Positions 13,142 to 21,512 are shown, counted from the first letter of the stretch. The stretch: 30,634 bases of DNA from AA29 sp041481445 (GCA_041481445.1 JBGPBV010000071.1:1-30634); one strand, 5' to 3'. Translations and numbers: made by a program. The notes: generated by a model not told the origin, from the sequence alone.

Positions 13142-15244
13142 ATGGCAACCGAGATCACCGTCGGGATCGCCGGCGCCGCCGGCGACGGCCTCGACCGTAC
13201 GGGCGACACGCTGGCCCGCACCGCCGCCCGCCTGGGGCTGCACCTCTACACCTACAACAGCTATCAGTCGCTCATACGCGGCGGACACACCTGGCTGCGC
13301 CTGCGGCTGGCCGAGGAGAAGGTCGACAACCACGGGGACCACTTGAACGTCCTGGTGGCGCTCAACCAGGACGGCATCGAGCGGCACGCGCGCGAGGTGG
13401 AGCCGGGAGGAGCCATCGTCTTCAACGGGGCCCGGTTCCAGTGCGATCCGGTGCTGGTCCCGAAGGGGGTCGCCCTCGTCCCCCTGCCCGTGCCGGAGAT
13501 GACCGCGAAGCTGGGCAAGCTGCCGCCCGTCATGCAGAACACGGCCGCGCTGGGCGCGCTCCTGCACCTCATCGGCTTCGACCTGGAGGCGACGGCGGAG
13601 ATCCTGCTCGAGACCTTCAAGAAGAAGGGGCAGGAGATCATCGACCAGAACGTGGGGGTCCTGCGCGCGGGCTACGAGCACGCCGCGCGGACCGCTCCCA
13701 CCCTGGGCTACCACTGGACCTTCAGCCGCAAGCGCCGTCCGGTGGTCACGGGAAACCACATGATGGCGCTGGGCGCCGTGGCCGGCGGATGCAAGTTCTA
13801 CTCCGCCTACCCGATGAGCCCGGCCTCGTTCATCCTGCACTGGCTGGCCGCCCACAGCGAGAAGGTGGGCGTGGTGGTCAAGCAGGCGGAGGACGAGCTG
13901 GCCGTGGTCAACCTCGCCATCGGGGCCGGACACGCCGGCGTGCGCTCGATGTGCGCCACCTCCGGCGGAGGCTTCGCGCTGATGAGCGAGGCCATCGGCA
14001 TGGCCGGCATGATCGAGACCCCGGTGGTGGTGGTGAACGTGCAGCGGGGAGGGCCCTCGACGGGGCTGCCCACCAAGACCGAGCAGGGCGACCTCAACCA
14101 GGTCTTCGGCGCCTCCCAGGGTGACTACCCGCGCGTCATCATCGCGCCGCGCGACGCCACCGACTGCTTCCATTCCACGGTCGAGGCCCTCAACCTGGCC
14201 GAGAGCTTCCAGCTCCCCGTCACCCTGATCTCGGACCTCCTGCTCGGCGAGCACCGCTCGACCGTCGACCCCGAGGCGATCTCCAGCGACGTCCCCATCG
14301 AGCGCGGGGAATGGGTGACCGCGCTCGGGCCCGACGCCGCGGGCAACGGCGGCTACAAGCGCTACGCGCTCACGCCGTCCGGCGTCTCGCCGCGCATGCG
14401 GCCGGGGCAGGCGGGCGGCATCCACGTCTCGGGCACGGACGACCACGACGAGTACGGCGTCCTCATCAGCGACGAGCACACCAACCCCGCCATCCGCCGC
14501 AAGATGCACGAGAAGCGCATGCGCAAGATGGAGGGCGTGCGCGCGCGGCTGCAGCCGCCCGTCCTGGAAGGGCCGGCCTCGGCCGAGGTCACCCTCATCG
14601 GCTGGGGATCGACCTGGAGCGCCATCCACGAGGCGGCCGCCCGGCTCACCCGCGACGGCGTGGCCGCCAGCCAGCTCCACTTCAAGTACATCCATCCCTT
14701 CCACGCCCGGGAGGCGCGGGCCATCCTCGAGAAATGCCGGCGCACGGTGGTGGTCGAGAACAACTTCACCGGCCAGTTCGCGCGCCACCTCCGCGCGGAG
14801 AGCGGGTTCGGCGTGGACCACGTCCTCACCCGCTACGACGGCGAGCCCTTCGAGCCTCTCTGGATCGCCGAGCGCGTCCGCGCCTTCCTCGAAGGCCGCC
14901 CCGTCGACCTCCAGGTCGCGGAGCACGAGGCGCGCGAGATGGCGTACCACTACATCCGCATCCACATGCACGACAGGACGCGGCCGGGCCGGCTGCAGGC
15001 GGTCGCGGAGAGCGAGTACGGCGAGCCCCTGTGGGTCGTGGAGCTGGTCAATCGCGCCGACGGCAAGCCGGAGGGGATGCTCGTCATCGGGAGGGACACC
15101 GGGGCCCTCCACGGATGGCACCCGGCCGTCCCCAGCCTCCTGGGCGAGGCGGAGACGGCGGCCTTCGCGACCGGGATCGTGGCGCCGCCGCGAGGCGGCC
15201 CGACCGCGGGCGCCGCCGGCGCGCCGCCGAGCCGCGCGCACTGA
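13142..15244 (+). CDS. korA: 2-oxoacid:ferredoxin oxidoreductase, fused gamma-alpha subunit
   Basis: This 700-residue subunit has an N-terminal gamma (CoA/linker) domain at about 1-190 (VGIAGAAGDGLDRTGDTLAR, NSYQSLIRGGHTWLRLR), followed by the alpha pyrimidine-binding domain. The alpha domain has AYPMSPAS near 222-229 in place of the common YPITPSS, SMCATSGGGFALMSEAIGMAG, and NVQRGGPSTGLPTKTEQGDL around 300-318. A C-terminal transketolase-like domain follows (IGWGSTWSAI, VVVENNFTGQFARHL near 538-552). With the beta subunit it oxidatively decarboxylates a 2-oxoacid to acyl-CoA and reduces ferredoxin; 2-oxoglutarate is the usual substrate for this two-subunit form, but a branched-chain or pyruvate preference cannot be excluded. 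The C-terminus has an extra Ala/Pro-rich tail. AGGAG lies six bases before the ATG. Confidence 0.92.
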   Translation: MATEITVGIAGAAGDGLDRTGDTLARTAARLGLHLYTYNSYQSLIRGGHTWLRLRLAEEKVDNHGDHLNVLVALNQDGIERHAREVEPGGAIVFNGARFQCDPVLVPKGVALVPLPVPEMTAKLGKLPPVMQNTAALGALLHLIGFDLEATAEILLETFKKKGQEIIDQNVGVLRAGYEHAARTAPTLGYHWTFSRKRRPVVTGNHMMALGAVAGGCKFYSAYPMSPASFILHWLAAHSEKVGVVVKQAEDELAVVNLAIGAGHAGVRSMCATSGGGFALMSEAIGMAGMIETPVVVVNVQRGGPSTGLPTKTEQGDLNQVFGASQGDYPRVIIAPRDATDCFHSTVEALNLAESFQLPVTLISDLLLGEHRSTVDPEAISSDVPIERGEWVTALGPDAAGNGGYKRYALTPSGVSPRMRPGQAGGIHVSGTDDHDEYGVLISDEHTNPAIRRKMHEKRMRKMEGVRARLQPPVLEGPASAEVTLIGWGSTWSAIHEAAARLTRDGVAASQLHFKYIHPFHAREARAILEKCRRTVVVENNFTGQFARHLRAESGFGVDHVLTRYDGEPFEPLWIAERVRAFLEGRPVDLQVAEHEAREMAYHYIRIHMHDRTRPGRLQAVAESEYGEPLWVVELVNRADGKPEGMLVIGRDTGALHGWHPAVPSLLGEAETAAFATGIVAPPRGGPTAGAAGAPPSRAH

Positions 15245-15259
15245 GGGAGGATCGAGGCC

Positions 15260-16138
15260 ATGGCGACAGTCGAGCTGACTCTCAAGAGCCTGGACGGGCC
15301 GGTCGATCCCGATTGGTGCCCGGGATGCGGCGACTTCGGCGTGCTCAAGTCCATCAAGGAGGCGATCGTCGAGCTGCAGATCCCTCCGCACGAGGTGCTC
15401 GTCGTCTCCGGCATCGGATGCTCGTCGAACCTGCCCGGGTTCATCCACGCCTACGGCGTGCACAGCCTGCACGGCCGGGCCCTGCCCGTGGCCACGGGGG
15501 CGGCCCTGGCCAACCACGCCCTGCACGTCATCGCGGTGGGCGGAGACGGGGACGGGTACGGGATCGGCATGGCCCATTTCATCCACGCGATGCGGCGCAA
15601 CCTGAACCTCACATACATCGTCATGGACAACGAGATCTACGGGCTCACCACCGGCCAGGCCTCGCCCACGACGACGGAGGGGCACAAGACCAAGAGCACG
15701 CCGCGCGGCAACGTGGAGAAGCCCGTCCAGCCCCTCGCCCTGGCCCTGGCCACGGGGGCGACCTACGTGGCCCGGGGCTTCTCCGCGGAGCAGAAGCAGC
15801 TCACGAAGCTGGTGGCGGGCGCCATCGCGCACAAGGGCTTCTCGCTGATCGACGTCTTCAGCCCCTGCGTCACCTTCAACAAGCTCAACAGCTATCCCTG
15901 GTTCAAGGAGCGGGTCTACAAGCTCGAGGACGAGAAGGGCTACGACACCGGCGACCTCATGGCGGCGATGGGCAAGTCGATGGAGTTCGGCGCCCGCATC
16001 CCGATCGGCCTGCTCTACGAGCTCAGCAAGCCGACCTACGAGGACACCGAGCCCGTCTTCGGCAAGGGCCCCCTGGTCGATCAGCCGGTGGGCATCGACC
16101 GCCGGACCTTCGAGGAGATCCTCGCCGAGACCATGTAG
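15260..16138 (+). CDS. korB: 2-oxoacid:ferredoxin oxidoreductase, beta subunit (TPP-binding)
   Basis: This 292-residue beta subunit follows korA by 15 bases. CPGCG (Cys20, Cys23), GIGCSS (Cys54) and FSPCVTFN (Cys203) supply the four ligands of the [4Fe-4S] cluster. GGDGDGYGIGMAH (Gly95-Asp98 core) with DNEIYGLTTGQ forms the Mg-TPP site. The length is the family norm. The C-terminal part (DLMAAMGKSMEFGARIPIGLLY) matches bacterial KorB. It probably feeds low-potential electrons to ferredoxin. No ferredoxin gene is in the window. Confidence 0.94.
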   Translation: MATVELTLKSLDGPVDPDWCPGCGDFGVLKSIKEAIVELQIPPHEVLVVSGIGCSSNLPGFIHAYGVHSLHGRALPVATGAALANHALHVIAVGGDGDGYGIGMAHFIHAMRRNLNLTYIVMDNEIYGLTTGQASPTTTEGHKTKSTPRGNVEKPVQPLALALATGATYVARGFSAEQKQLTKLVAGAIAHKGFSLIDVFSPCVTFNKLNSYPWFKERVYKLEDEKGYDTGDLMAAMGKSMEFGARIPIGLLYELSKPTYEDTEPVFGKGPLVDQPVGIDRRTFEEILAETM

Positions 16139-16163
16139 CGGTCGCCGGAAGCACGGAGGACAG

Positions 16164-16718
16164 ATGCTCACGCGAGCCCTCGTCACATCGGTTCTGGTCG
16201 TCTTCGCAGGCGGCGTCCACGCCGACAGCCTCGGCGAGGCGGCGGCCAGGGAGAAGGCGCGCCGGGCGAAGATCGGCGGCACCAGCAGAACGTTCACGGA
16301 CGACGACCTCCAGGAGACGTCGAACAAGAGAGCGAAGGAGGGGATTCCGTCATCGAGTGCCGGCGCGCCGTCTCCGGCCGCTTCCCCCCGGCCGGACTCG
16401 AGTCCCGGAACGGCGGCGGGGTCCAACGCGGATCCGCCGAACGATTCGGAGTCGGAGCAAGCCGCCAAGAGGACGCGGGGAGCGGAATACAAGGTCCGCC
16501 TCGCGGAAGCCAACGCCGCCCTCCAGTCGGCGGAGGAGGAGCTCCAAGTCGCCGAGAAGCGATGGGAGATGGTCGACAAGCATACCCCTGGGTTGCTGGA
16601 AGGGGACCGGGTAGTCGCGGAAGTGGCCAGGAAGAAGGTGGAGCGTCTGCGCCAGGCGAGGAACGAGATCGAGGATGCCGCGCGGCGTGAAGGGATCCCG
16701 CCCGGGTATTTGCGCTAG
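16164..16718 (+). CDS. Secreted coiled-coil protein of unknown function
   Basis: This 184-residue protein has a signal peptide (MLTRALVTSVLVVFAGGVHA). The mature start SLGEAAAREKARRAK...RTFTDDDL is a motif shared by many secreted proteins of soil bacteria such as Acidobacteriota. Next comes a Ser/Pro/Ala-rich linker (residues 62-95), then a long charged helix (about 105-170, ANAALQSAEEELQVAEKRWE) and a terminal ARREGIPPGYLR that is also typical of that group. It has GGAGG before the ATG and lies 25 bases after korB. The role is unknown. Its GC content looks slightly lower than that of its neighbours. Confidence 0.72.
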   Translation: MLTRALVTSVLVVFAGGVHADSLGEAAAREKARRAKIGGTSRTFTDDDLQETSNKRAKEGIPSSSAGAPSPAASPRPDSSPGTAAGSNADPPNDSESEQAAKRTRGAEYKVRLAEANAALQSAEEELQVAEKRWEMVDKHTPGLLEGDRVVAEVARKKVERLRQARNEIEDAARREGIPPGYLR

Positions 16719-16757
16719 ACCATTCCGTCGCGCGTCGATCGCAGGCGCTCCGCCGGA

Positions 16758-16786
16758 TTGAACCGACCGGACAGTCCGGCTAGGAT
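16758..16786 (+). promoter_or_regulatory. Promoter of the NCS1 permease gene with palindrome in the spacer
   Basis: TTGAAC (16758-16763), 17-base spacer, TAGGAT (16781-16786). The spacer contains ccggacagtccgg (16767-16779), a perfect six-base inverted repeat around one central base, in the position where many repressors or MerR-type activators bind. The permease ATG starts only 14 bases after the -10, so the transcript would be almost leaderless. No Shine-Dalgarno sequence is present. Confidence 0.62.
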
Positions 16787-16800
16787 GGCCGCCACTCCGC

Positions 16801-18279
16801 ATGCCCGAGGCCAGCCAGGTCGAGCACGCCGACGGCCGCGTGGAGGTCACCGACACCGCGCGCATCGAGCGAAGCCCCCTCTACAACTACGACCTGGCGC
16901 CGGTGCCGGTGGCGCGGCGCAACTGGACGACCTACAACTTCGCCGCCCTCTGGATCAGCATGGCCCACTGCATCCCGACCTACATGCTGGCCTCCGGGCT
17001 CATGACCACCGGGATGAACTGGTGGCAGGCCCTGCTCACGATCCTGCTCGGCAACACGATCGTGCTGGTGCCGATCCTCCTCAACTCGCACCCGGGCACG
17101 AAGTACGGGATCCCCTTCCCCGTCTTCGCGCGCGCCGCCTACGGCACGATCGGCTCGAACCTCCCCGCCCTCCTGCGGGCGCTGGTCGCCTGCGGCTGGT
17201 TCGGCATCCAGTCCTGGATCGGCGGGGAGGCATTGCACACGTTCTTCAAGACGATCGCGCCGGGCTGGCCGACCCTGCTCGGGACCGGCTTCGGCGGACA
17301 CACCACCACCGAGTGGCTCTCGTTCCTCCTCTTCTGGGGCCTCAACATCTTCATCATCTACCGCGGCATGGACCTGCTGCGGAAGGTCGAGAACTGGGCC
17401 GCGCCCTTCGTGCTGGTGATGACGGCGGTGCTGCTGGTGTGGGCGATCGACAAGGCCAACGGGCTCGGTCCGCTCCTCAGCCAGCCGGGGAAGCTGCACA
17501 CCTTCCGCGAGTTCCTGCCCGTGTTCATCCCCAACCTGACGGGGATGATCGGCTACTGGGCCACGCTGTCCCTGAACATGCCCGACTTCACGCGCTTCGG
17601 GCGCAGCCAGAAGGAGCAGATGATCGGACAGGTGGTCGCGCTCCCCACCACGATGTCGGTGTTCGCGGCCATGGGTGTGATGATCACCAGCGCGACCGTG
17701 ATCATCTACGGCCAGGCCATCTGGGACCCCATCCAGCTCGTCGGGCGCTTCAAGGCGCCGGTAGTGGTCGCGATCTCGATGTTCACGGTGGTGGTGGCCA
17801 CGCTCGCCGTCAACATCGCCGCCAACGTCGTCTCTCCCGCCAACGACTTCGCGAACGCCTTCCCGCGCGCGATCGACTTCAAGACCGGCGGCCTGATCAC
17901 GGGGCTGCTCGGGATCGCGATGATGCCGTGGAAGCTCATGGCCGATCCCTCCCTCTACATCCTCACCTGGCTGGTCGGCTACTCCGGCGGGCTGGGGGCG
18001 ATCGCGGGCGTGCTCATCGCCGACTACTGGGTGGTGCGGAAGAAGCGGCTCCGGCTGGAGGACCTGTACCTGCGCGACGGCGCGTACGGCGGCTGGAACT
18101 GGCGCGCGGTGGCCGCGACGGTGGCCGGTTGCGCGCTGGCCTGGGTCGGGGCGTTCGTCCCCGCCCTCAAGCTTCTCTACGACTACGCCTGGTTCGTGGG
18201 CTTCGGCGTGGCCTTCGTCCTCCACGTCGTGCTCATGCGCGCGATCCCGGAGCGGACGGCCGCGGCGGAAGCGGCGTAG
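16801..18279 (+). CDS. NCS1-family nucleobase/hydantoin permease
   Basis: This 492-residue transporter has twelve predicted spans and belongs to the nucleobase:cation symporter-1 family. Diagnostic stretches are SPLYNYDLAPVPVARRNWTTYNF (from residue 25), LNSHPGTKYGIPFPVFARAAYG and ACGWFGIQSWIGGEA. In the last, Trp133 and Gln137 correspond to the substrate-binding Trp117 and Gln121 of the hydantoin transporter Mhp1. NIAANVVSPANDFANAFPRAI includes Asn342. The family moves uracil, cytosine, allantoin, hydantoins or related compounds with Na+ or H+. Together with hydA and the preA-like gene it makes uptake of pyrimidines or hydantoins the likely role. The exact substrate is not readable. It ends four bases from the convergent lipoprotein gene. 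Confidence 0.93.
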   Translation: MPEASQVEHADGRVEVTDTARIERSPLYNYDLAPVPVARRNWTTYNFAALWISMAHCIPTYMLASGLMTTGMNWWQALLTILLGNTIVLVPILLNSHPGTKYGIPFPVFARAAYGTIGSNLPALLRALVACGWFGIQSWIGGEALHTFFKTIAPGWPTLLGTGFGGHTTTEWLSFLLFWGLNIFIIYRGMDLLRKVENWAAPFVLVMTAVLLVWAIDKANGLGPLLSQPGKLHTFREFLPVFIPNLTGMIGYWATLSLNMPDFTRFGRSQKEQMIGQVVALPTTMSVFAAMGVMITSATVIIYGQAIWDPIQLVGRFKAPVVVAISMFTVVVATLAVNIAANVVSPANDFANAFPRAIDFKTGGLITGLLGIAMMPWKLMADPSLYILTWLVGYSGGLGAIAGVLIADYWVVRKKRLRLEDLYLRDGAYGGWNWRAVAATVAGCALAWVGAFVPALKLLYDYAWFVGFGVAFVLHVVLMRAIPERTAAAEAA

Positions 18280-18283
18280 ACCT

Positions 18284-18607
18284 CTAGGGACAGCTCTCCG
18301 ACACCTCGCGCACCTTCTTGCGCAGCGCCTCCAGGGTCTGCCGGGCGGTGGCGGTCTGGATCTTCTTCTCGACCTCGTTCAGGCGCGCGTTGGCGGCCGC
18401 GATCAGCGGGCGGGCGGCGTCGCAGTCCCCCGCCGCCCGGATCACGTCGTCGGCGGCGGCGTTGGCCTCGCGCATGGTGTTCATGTCCAGCTCCATGGCC
18501 TTGACCACGGCCCCGAGGCCGGAGGGCGCCGGCGAGGGCTTCGGCGCCCCGCCCGAGCAGCCGGCGAGGAGGGGAAGGACGGCGATCACGGCGGCGGCGC
18601 GCCTCAC
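18284..18607 (-). CDS. Small predicted lipoprotein
   Basis: This 107-residue protein starts at a GTG (18605-18607) that overlaps the upstream TPR stop by four bases. MRRAAAVIAVLPLLAGCSGG is a clear lipoprotein signal with lipobox LAGC (Cys17). A Pro/Ser linker precedes a helical mature domain (MELDMNTMREANAAADDVIRAA, LNEVEKKIQTATARQTLEALRKKVREV) with two Cys that could pair (GDCD and ESCP). No recognised family. It is translationally coupled to the secreted TPR protein, so the two likely work together in the periplasm or outer membrane. Confidence 0.72.
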   Translation of the reverse strand: MRRAAAVIAVLPLLAGCSGGAPKPSPAPSGLGAVVKAMELDMNTMREANAAADDVIRAAGDCDAARPLIAAANARLNEVEKKIQTATARQTLEALRKKVREVSESCP

Positions 18608-20139
18608 TTGATCGGCTCGCCGGCTTCGATGCGGGTGAGGTAGCCGAGCAGGGTGGCCTCCTTCTGGCCCAGGGCCTTGGCCTTTCGTCCGTGGTCGACG
18701 AAGTTCTTCGAGTCCTTGAGCCCGAAATAGGACCAGGCCAGGAACGTCTCCACCTGCATGTTGTCGGGCACGATGGCCCCCGCCTTCTCGAGCGCGGCGA
18801 TGGCGTCCTTGTACTTCTTGGCCGTGAGCTGGGCCTGGCCGAGGTAGATCCAGGCGTCCGCCTTGTTGTAGCCGGGGGTCGAGGCCACCTTGGTGAGCTC
18901 GGCCACCGCGCGATCGGGCTGGCCGGCCGCGGCCAGGGCCGCTCCGAACTGGGTGCGATAGTCGACGTTTCCGGGCTCCGCCGCCACCGCCTTCTCGAAG
19001 GGGCCCACCGCCGCCGCCGCGTTGCGCTTGAGCATGAGCTGCACGTAGCCGAGCTGGTACTGCGCCTCCGCGTTCGCGGGCTCGAGCTCGACCGCCTTGT
19101 TGAGCTCGACGATCGCCTGGTCCGGCTGGCGCTTGGCGGCATAGGCGCGGCCGAGGCCCACCCGCGCCAGGGCGAGGTCCGGGTTCTTGTCGCGCAGCTC
19201 GGTCAGGTCCTGGATCGCGAGGTCGGGCTGGTTCTGGGCCAGGTAGGAGAGCGCCTTCGCCACCGTCGCCTCCTGCAGCACGCGCTGGGCGTCGGGGTCG
19301 TGCTCGGCCATGGCGGCGGCGGTGGCGGCATCGCCCAGGGCGTCCGCGCCGCGGCCGACCGCGATCTTCGCCCGCGCGGACTCCGTGTAGGCCTCGACCG
19401 CGCCCGGGGAGGCGGCGATCACCTTCTCGAGCAGCGGAATCGCCTCCGCCGCCCGACCGGTGCGGCGGAGCACGCGGGCGTAACCGACGGTCGCCGCGAG
19501 GTTGGTCCCGTCGGCCCCGCCCGCGGCCTTGTAGGCCGCTTCCGCTTCCGCCAGCGCACCCTTGGCCTCCTGCGCGCGGCCCAGCGCGGCCTGGCCGTCC
19601 GCGCCCCCGGCCGCGGCCGCCTTCTGGGCGAGGGCGAGGGCCTCGTCGGCCTTCCCTTCGCGCGCGCGCAGCCGCGAGAGCGCGATCGTCGGGTAGGTGC
19701 CGTCCTTGTCCGCCGCCGCCGCCGCTTCCGCGGTGGCGGGGAACTCCGCCACGCCCCGCGCCTCCTGGACCAGGGCCAGCCGTCCGAGCGCCTCGCCCTT
19801 GGCGGGGCCGGTCAGCTTGTCGGCCGCGCTCTTGTAGGCGTCCATGGCCCCGTCGAGATCGATCCCCGACTGCAGCAGCCGGCCCAGCCGCAGGGAGACG
19901 TCGCCACTGGCGCCGGGCAAGGCCGCCGCCTCCTGGAGCAGCTTCTGGGCGCCGGCGGCATCGCCGGCGGCCGACTTCTCCTCGGCCTGCTTGACCAAGT
20001 CCTCGGGGGTGACGCCGGTCTTGGCCGCGGCGCCGGCCTTCGGCGTCTCCGCGGGCTTCTTCTTGTCCTTGTCCTTGTCCTTGTCCGCGGCGAGCGGCGC
20101 GGCCATCAGCAAGGCGAGGAGCCAGGCGGCATGGGTCAT
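18604..20139 (-). CDS. Secreted TPR-repeat protein
   Basis: This 511-residue protein has a signal peptide MTHAAWLLALLMAAPLAA followed at once by a charged KDKDKDKK stretch coded by a hexamer repeat. An Ala/Lys-rich linker leads into about ten TPR or TPR-like units. Clear ones are AEAIPLLEKVIAASPGAVEAYTESA, PDLALARVGLGRAYAAKRQPDQAIVELNKAVELEP, AEAQYQLGYVQLMLKRN and ADAWIYLGQAQLTAKKYKDAIAALEKAG. No catalytic motif. GGAGG lies six bases before the ATG. Transcribed from the promoter at 20166-20195, together with the lipoprotein. It probably assembles an envelope complex. Confidence 0.82.
   Translation of the reverse strand: MTHAAWLLALLMAAPLAADKDKDKDKKKPAETPKAGAAAKTGVTPEDLVKQAEEKSAAGDAAGAQKLLQEAAALPGASGDVSLRLGRLLQSGIDLDGAMDAYKSAADKLTGPAKGEALGRLALVQEARGVAEFPATAEAAAAADKDGTYPTIALSRLRAREGKADEALALAQKAAAAGGADGQAALGRAQEAKGALAEAEAAYKAAGGADGTNLAATVGYARVLRRTGRAAEAIPLLEKVIAASPGAVEAYTESARAKIAVGRGADALGDAATAAAMAEHDPDAQRVLQEATVAKALSYLAQNQPDLAIQDLTELRDKNPDLALARVGLGRAYAAKRQPDQAIVELNKAVELEPANAEAQYQLGYVQLMLKRNAAAAVGPFEKAVAAEPGNVDYRTQFGAALAAAGQPDRAVAELTKVASTPGYNKADAWIYLGQAQLTAKKYKDAIAALEKAGAIVPDNMQVETFLAWSYFGLKDSKNFVDHGRKAKALGQKEATLLGYLTRIEAGEPIK
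20062..20085 (-). repeat. Four perfect copies of a hexamer in the TPR gene
   Basis: The hexamer cttgtc is repeated four times without error (minus strand GACAAG, Asp-Lys). It codes the KDKDKD segment just after the signal peptide. Copy-number change would alter only the length of the charged linker and would keep the frame. Confidence 0.85.
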
Positions 20140-20165
20140 GGCGACCTCCGGGCGGGAACGGGCCG

Positions 20166-20195
20166 ATCCTAGGCCGGTGCTTGCGTCGGCGTCAA
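20166..20195 (-). promoter_or_regulatory. Sigma70-type promoter for the TPR-lipoprotein pair
   Basis: On the minus strand TTGACG (20190-20195), 18-base spacer, TAGGAT (20166-20171), then GGAGG before ATG 20139. The -35 contains the TGA stop (20192-20194) of the upstream zinc-ribbon gene, so the promoter is built into the end of that gene. Confidence 0.65.
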
Positions 20196-21487
20196 TCCCA
20201 GCCGAGCTCGACCGCCTTCTTGAAGACGGCCATGCCGAGCGTGCAGCCGACGGCGAGCGCGAAGTAGGCGTCCACGAACGAGGCGGCCAGGCCGCCCGCG
20301 AAGGGGATGAGGCGGAGCCCCCATCCCAGGACGACCTGCCCCACGACGAGGACGCCGTAGATGGCGAGGGCCTGCCAGTAGGTGCCGCCCATCTTCTTGA
20401 TGGTGTCGATGCCGATGACGGGGTTGATCGTCGAGAGGATGCTCTTGGAGAGCGCAGCCACGGTCAGGGCCACCGGCATGTACACCACCAGCCAGATGAC
20501 GGAGAGCACGATCGCCAGGATGGCCAGCGGGGCGGCCATCGAGCCCGGGCCCTCAGGCTCGGCTTCGAACGGGGAGTGGTGGGCCGACGAGGCCGGCGGC
20601 TGTGCGTGCGCGATCTCCAGATCGGCCGCCGCCCTTCGGTCGCGGCCGGGACGCGACTGCATGACCAGGTCCGCACCCGGGACCAGGAAGAAGCAGAGGA
20701 GCAACGGGGCCAGGCTGACGACGAGGGCGGCCAGGCTGAGCCGGAGGGCATGGCCGATGTCGGACAGGTCCCGGAAGTCGGGCATGACGTCGCGAAGGTT
20801 GCCGATCGCGACCTTGGAGACCGCGTTGAACGAGTACCAGGTGAGCACGCCCTTCGACAGGAGGACCATGAAGAACGAGAAGCCGGAGAACAGGCCGAAG
20901 AACCACGTGAAGAGGGCGAGCAGGACGAAGGCCATCGTGTCGCGCAACGGATACCCGGCGATCACGCCGACCTCGTCCATCATCGACCGCGTGCGCTGCC
21001 TGGTCTTCTCCAGGCTCTCCTCGTAGGCGGCGGCGGCCACGCAGAGCCCCTCGCAGAAGGGGCAGATCGCGGCGGTCTGGACCATCTGCGGGCAGGCGCC
21101 GCAGAGGCCCTTCGTGCAGTTCGGACAGACGAACTCGGAGCGGGCCTGGGGATGGTTCTGGCAGCGCCTCCAGGGCACGGGGACGGAGTGCGGCCGGGGC
21201 GGCGCGGCCTCGGCCGCGGTCTTCACCGCGGGCGCCACCGCCGCCCGCGGCGTGGGTGCGGCGGCCGCCGACGACGCGGCCGCGGCGTTGGCGGCGCGAA
21301 TGGCGGCGACCCGATCCGTCGCCGCCGGGGCCACCCGCGGTGGCGGCGGCGGCGGCGGCGCGCTCGGCGCCTCTCCAGTCACCGCGAACACGGTGCCGCA
21401 CCGGCACTTCGCCTTCAGGTTCGGGACCGCCGCCTTTTCCGGCGGCACCGTGAGGACGTTCGCGCAGCTGGGACAAGCCACCTGCAT
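20192..21487 (-). CDS. Zinc-ribbon / B-box-like polytopic membrane protein
   Basis: This 431-residue protein uses the ATG at 21485-21487, with GAGGAGG upstream; the open frame further upstream is not needed. Residues 1-40 form an MJ0042-type zinc ribbon (VACPSCANVLTV ... KCRCGTVF). A Pro/Ala-rich linker with seven Pro in a row follows. At about 118-155 is a second Cys/His cluster resembling a B-box zinc finger (CQNHPQARSEFVCPNCTKG, CGACPQ, CPFCEGLC). The last two thirds have four or five hydrophobic spans (AFVLLALFTWFFGLFSGF, LSLAALVVSLAPLLLCFFLV, LAILAIVLSVIWLVVYMPVAL, YGVLVVGQVVLGWGL, VDAYFALAVGCTLGMAVF), resembling Yip1-like domains. Similar zinc-ribbon membrane proteins occur in Myxococcota and Acidobacteriota. 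The function is unknown. Confidence 0.78.
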   Translation of the reverse strand: MQVACPSCANVLTVPPEKAAVPNLKAKCRCGTVFAVTGEAPSAPPPPPPPRVAPAATDRVAAIRAANAAAASSAAAAPTPRAAVAPAVKTAAEAAPPRPHSVPVPWRRCQNHPQARSEFVCPNCTKGLCGACPQMVQTAAICPFCEGLCVAAAAYEESLEKTRQRTRSMMDEVGVIAGYPLRDTMAFVLLALFTWFFGLFSGFSFFMVLLSKGVLTWYSFNAVSKVAIGNLRDVMPDFRDLSDIGHALRLSLAALVVSLAPLLLCFFLVPGADLVMQSRPGRDRRAAADLEIAHAQPPASSAHHSPFEAEPEGPGSMAAPLAILAIVLSVIWLVVYMPVALTVAALSKSILSTINPVIGIDTIKKMGGTYWQALAIYGVLVVGQVVLGWGLRLIPFAGGLAASFVDAYFALAVGCTLGMAVFKKAVELGWD

Positions 21488-21506
21488 GGCCCCTCCTCGG
21501 TCCCGG

Positions 21507-21512
21507 ATTGTA
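21507..21512 (-). promoter_or_regulatory. -10-like TACAAT for the zinc-ribbon gene
   Basis: TACAAT on the minus strand, about 20 bases upstream of the ATG at 21487 with GAGGAGG between. No good -35 is seen. The plus-strand molybdoenzyme gene starts 112 bases away, so this 136-base gap serves both genes. Confidence 0.4.

Noticed and set aside
13124..16579. Very long minus-strand open frame antisense to korA and korB
   Set aside because: A GC-rich shadow of korA/korB: its translation has no recognisable motifs, while the plus strand carries full enzyme signatures.
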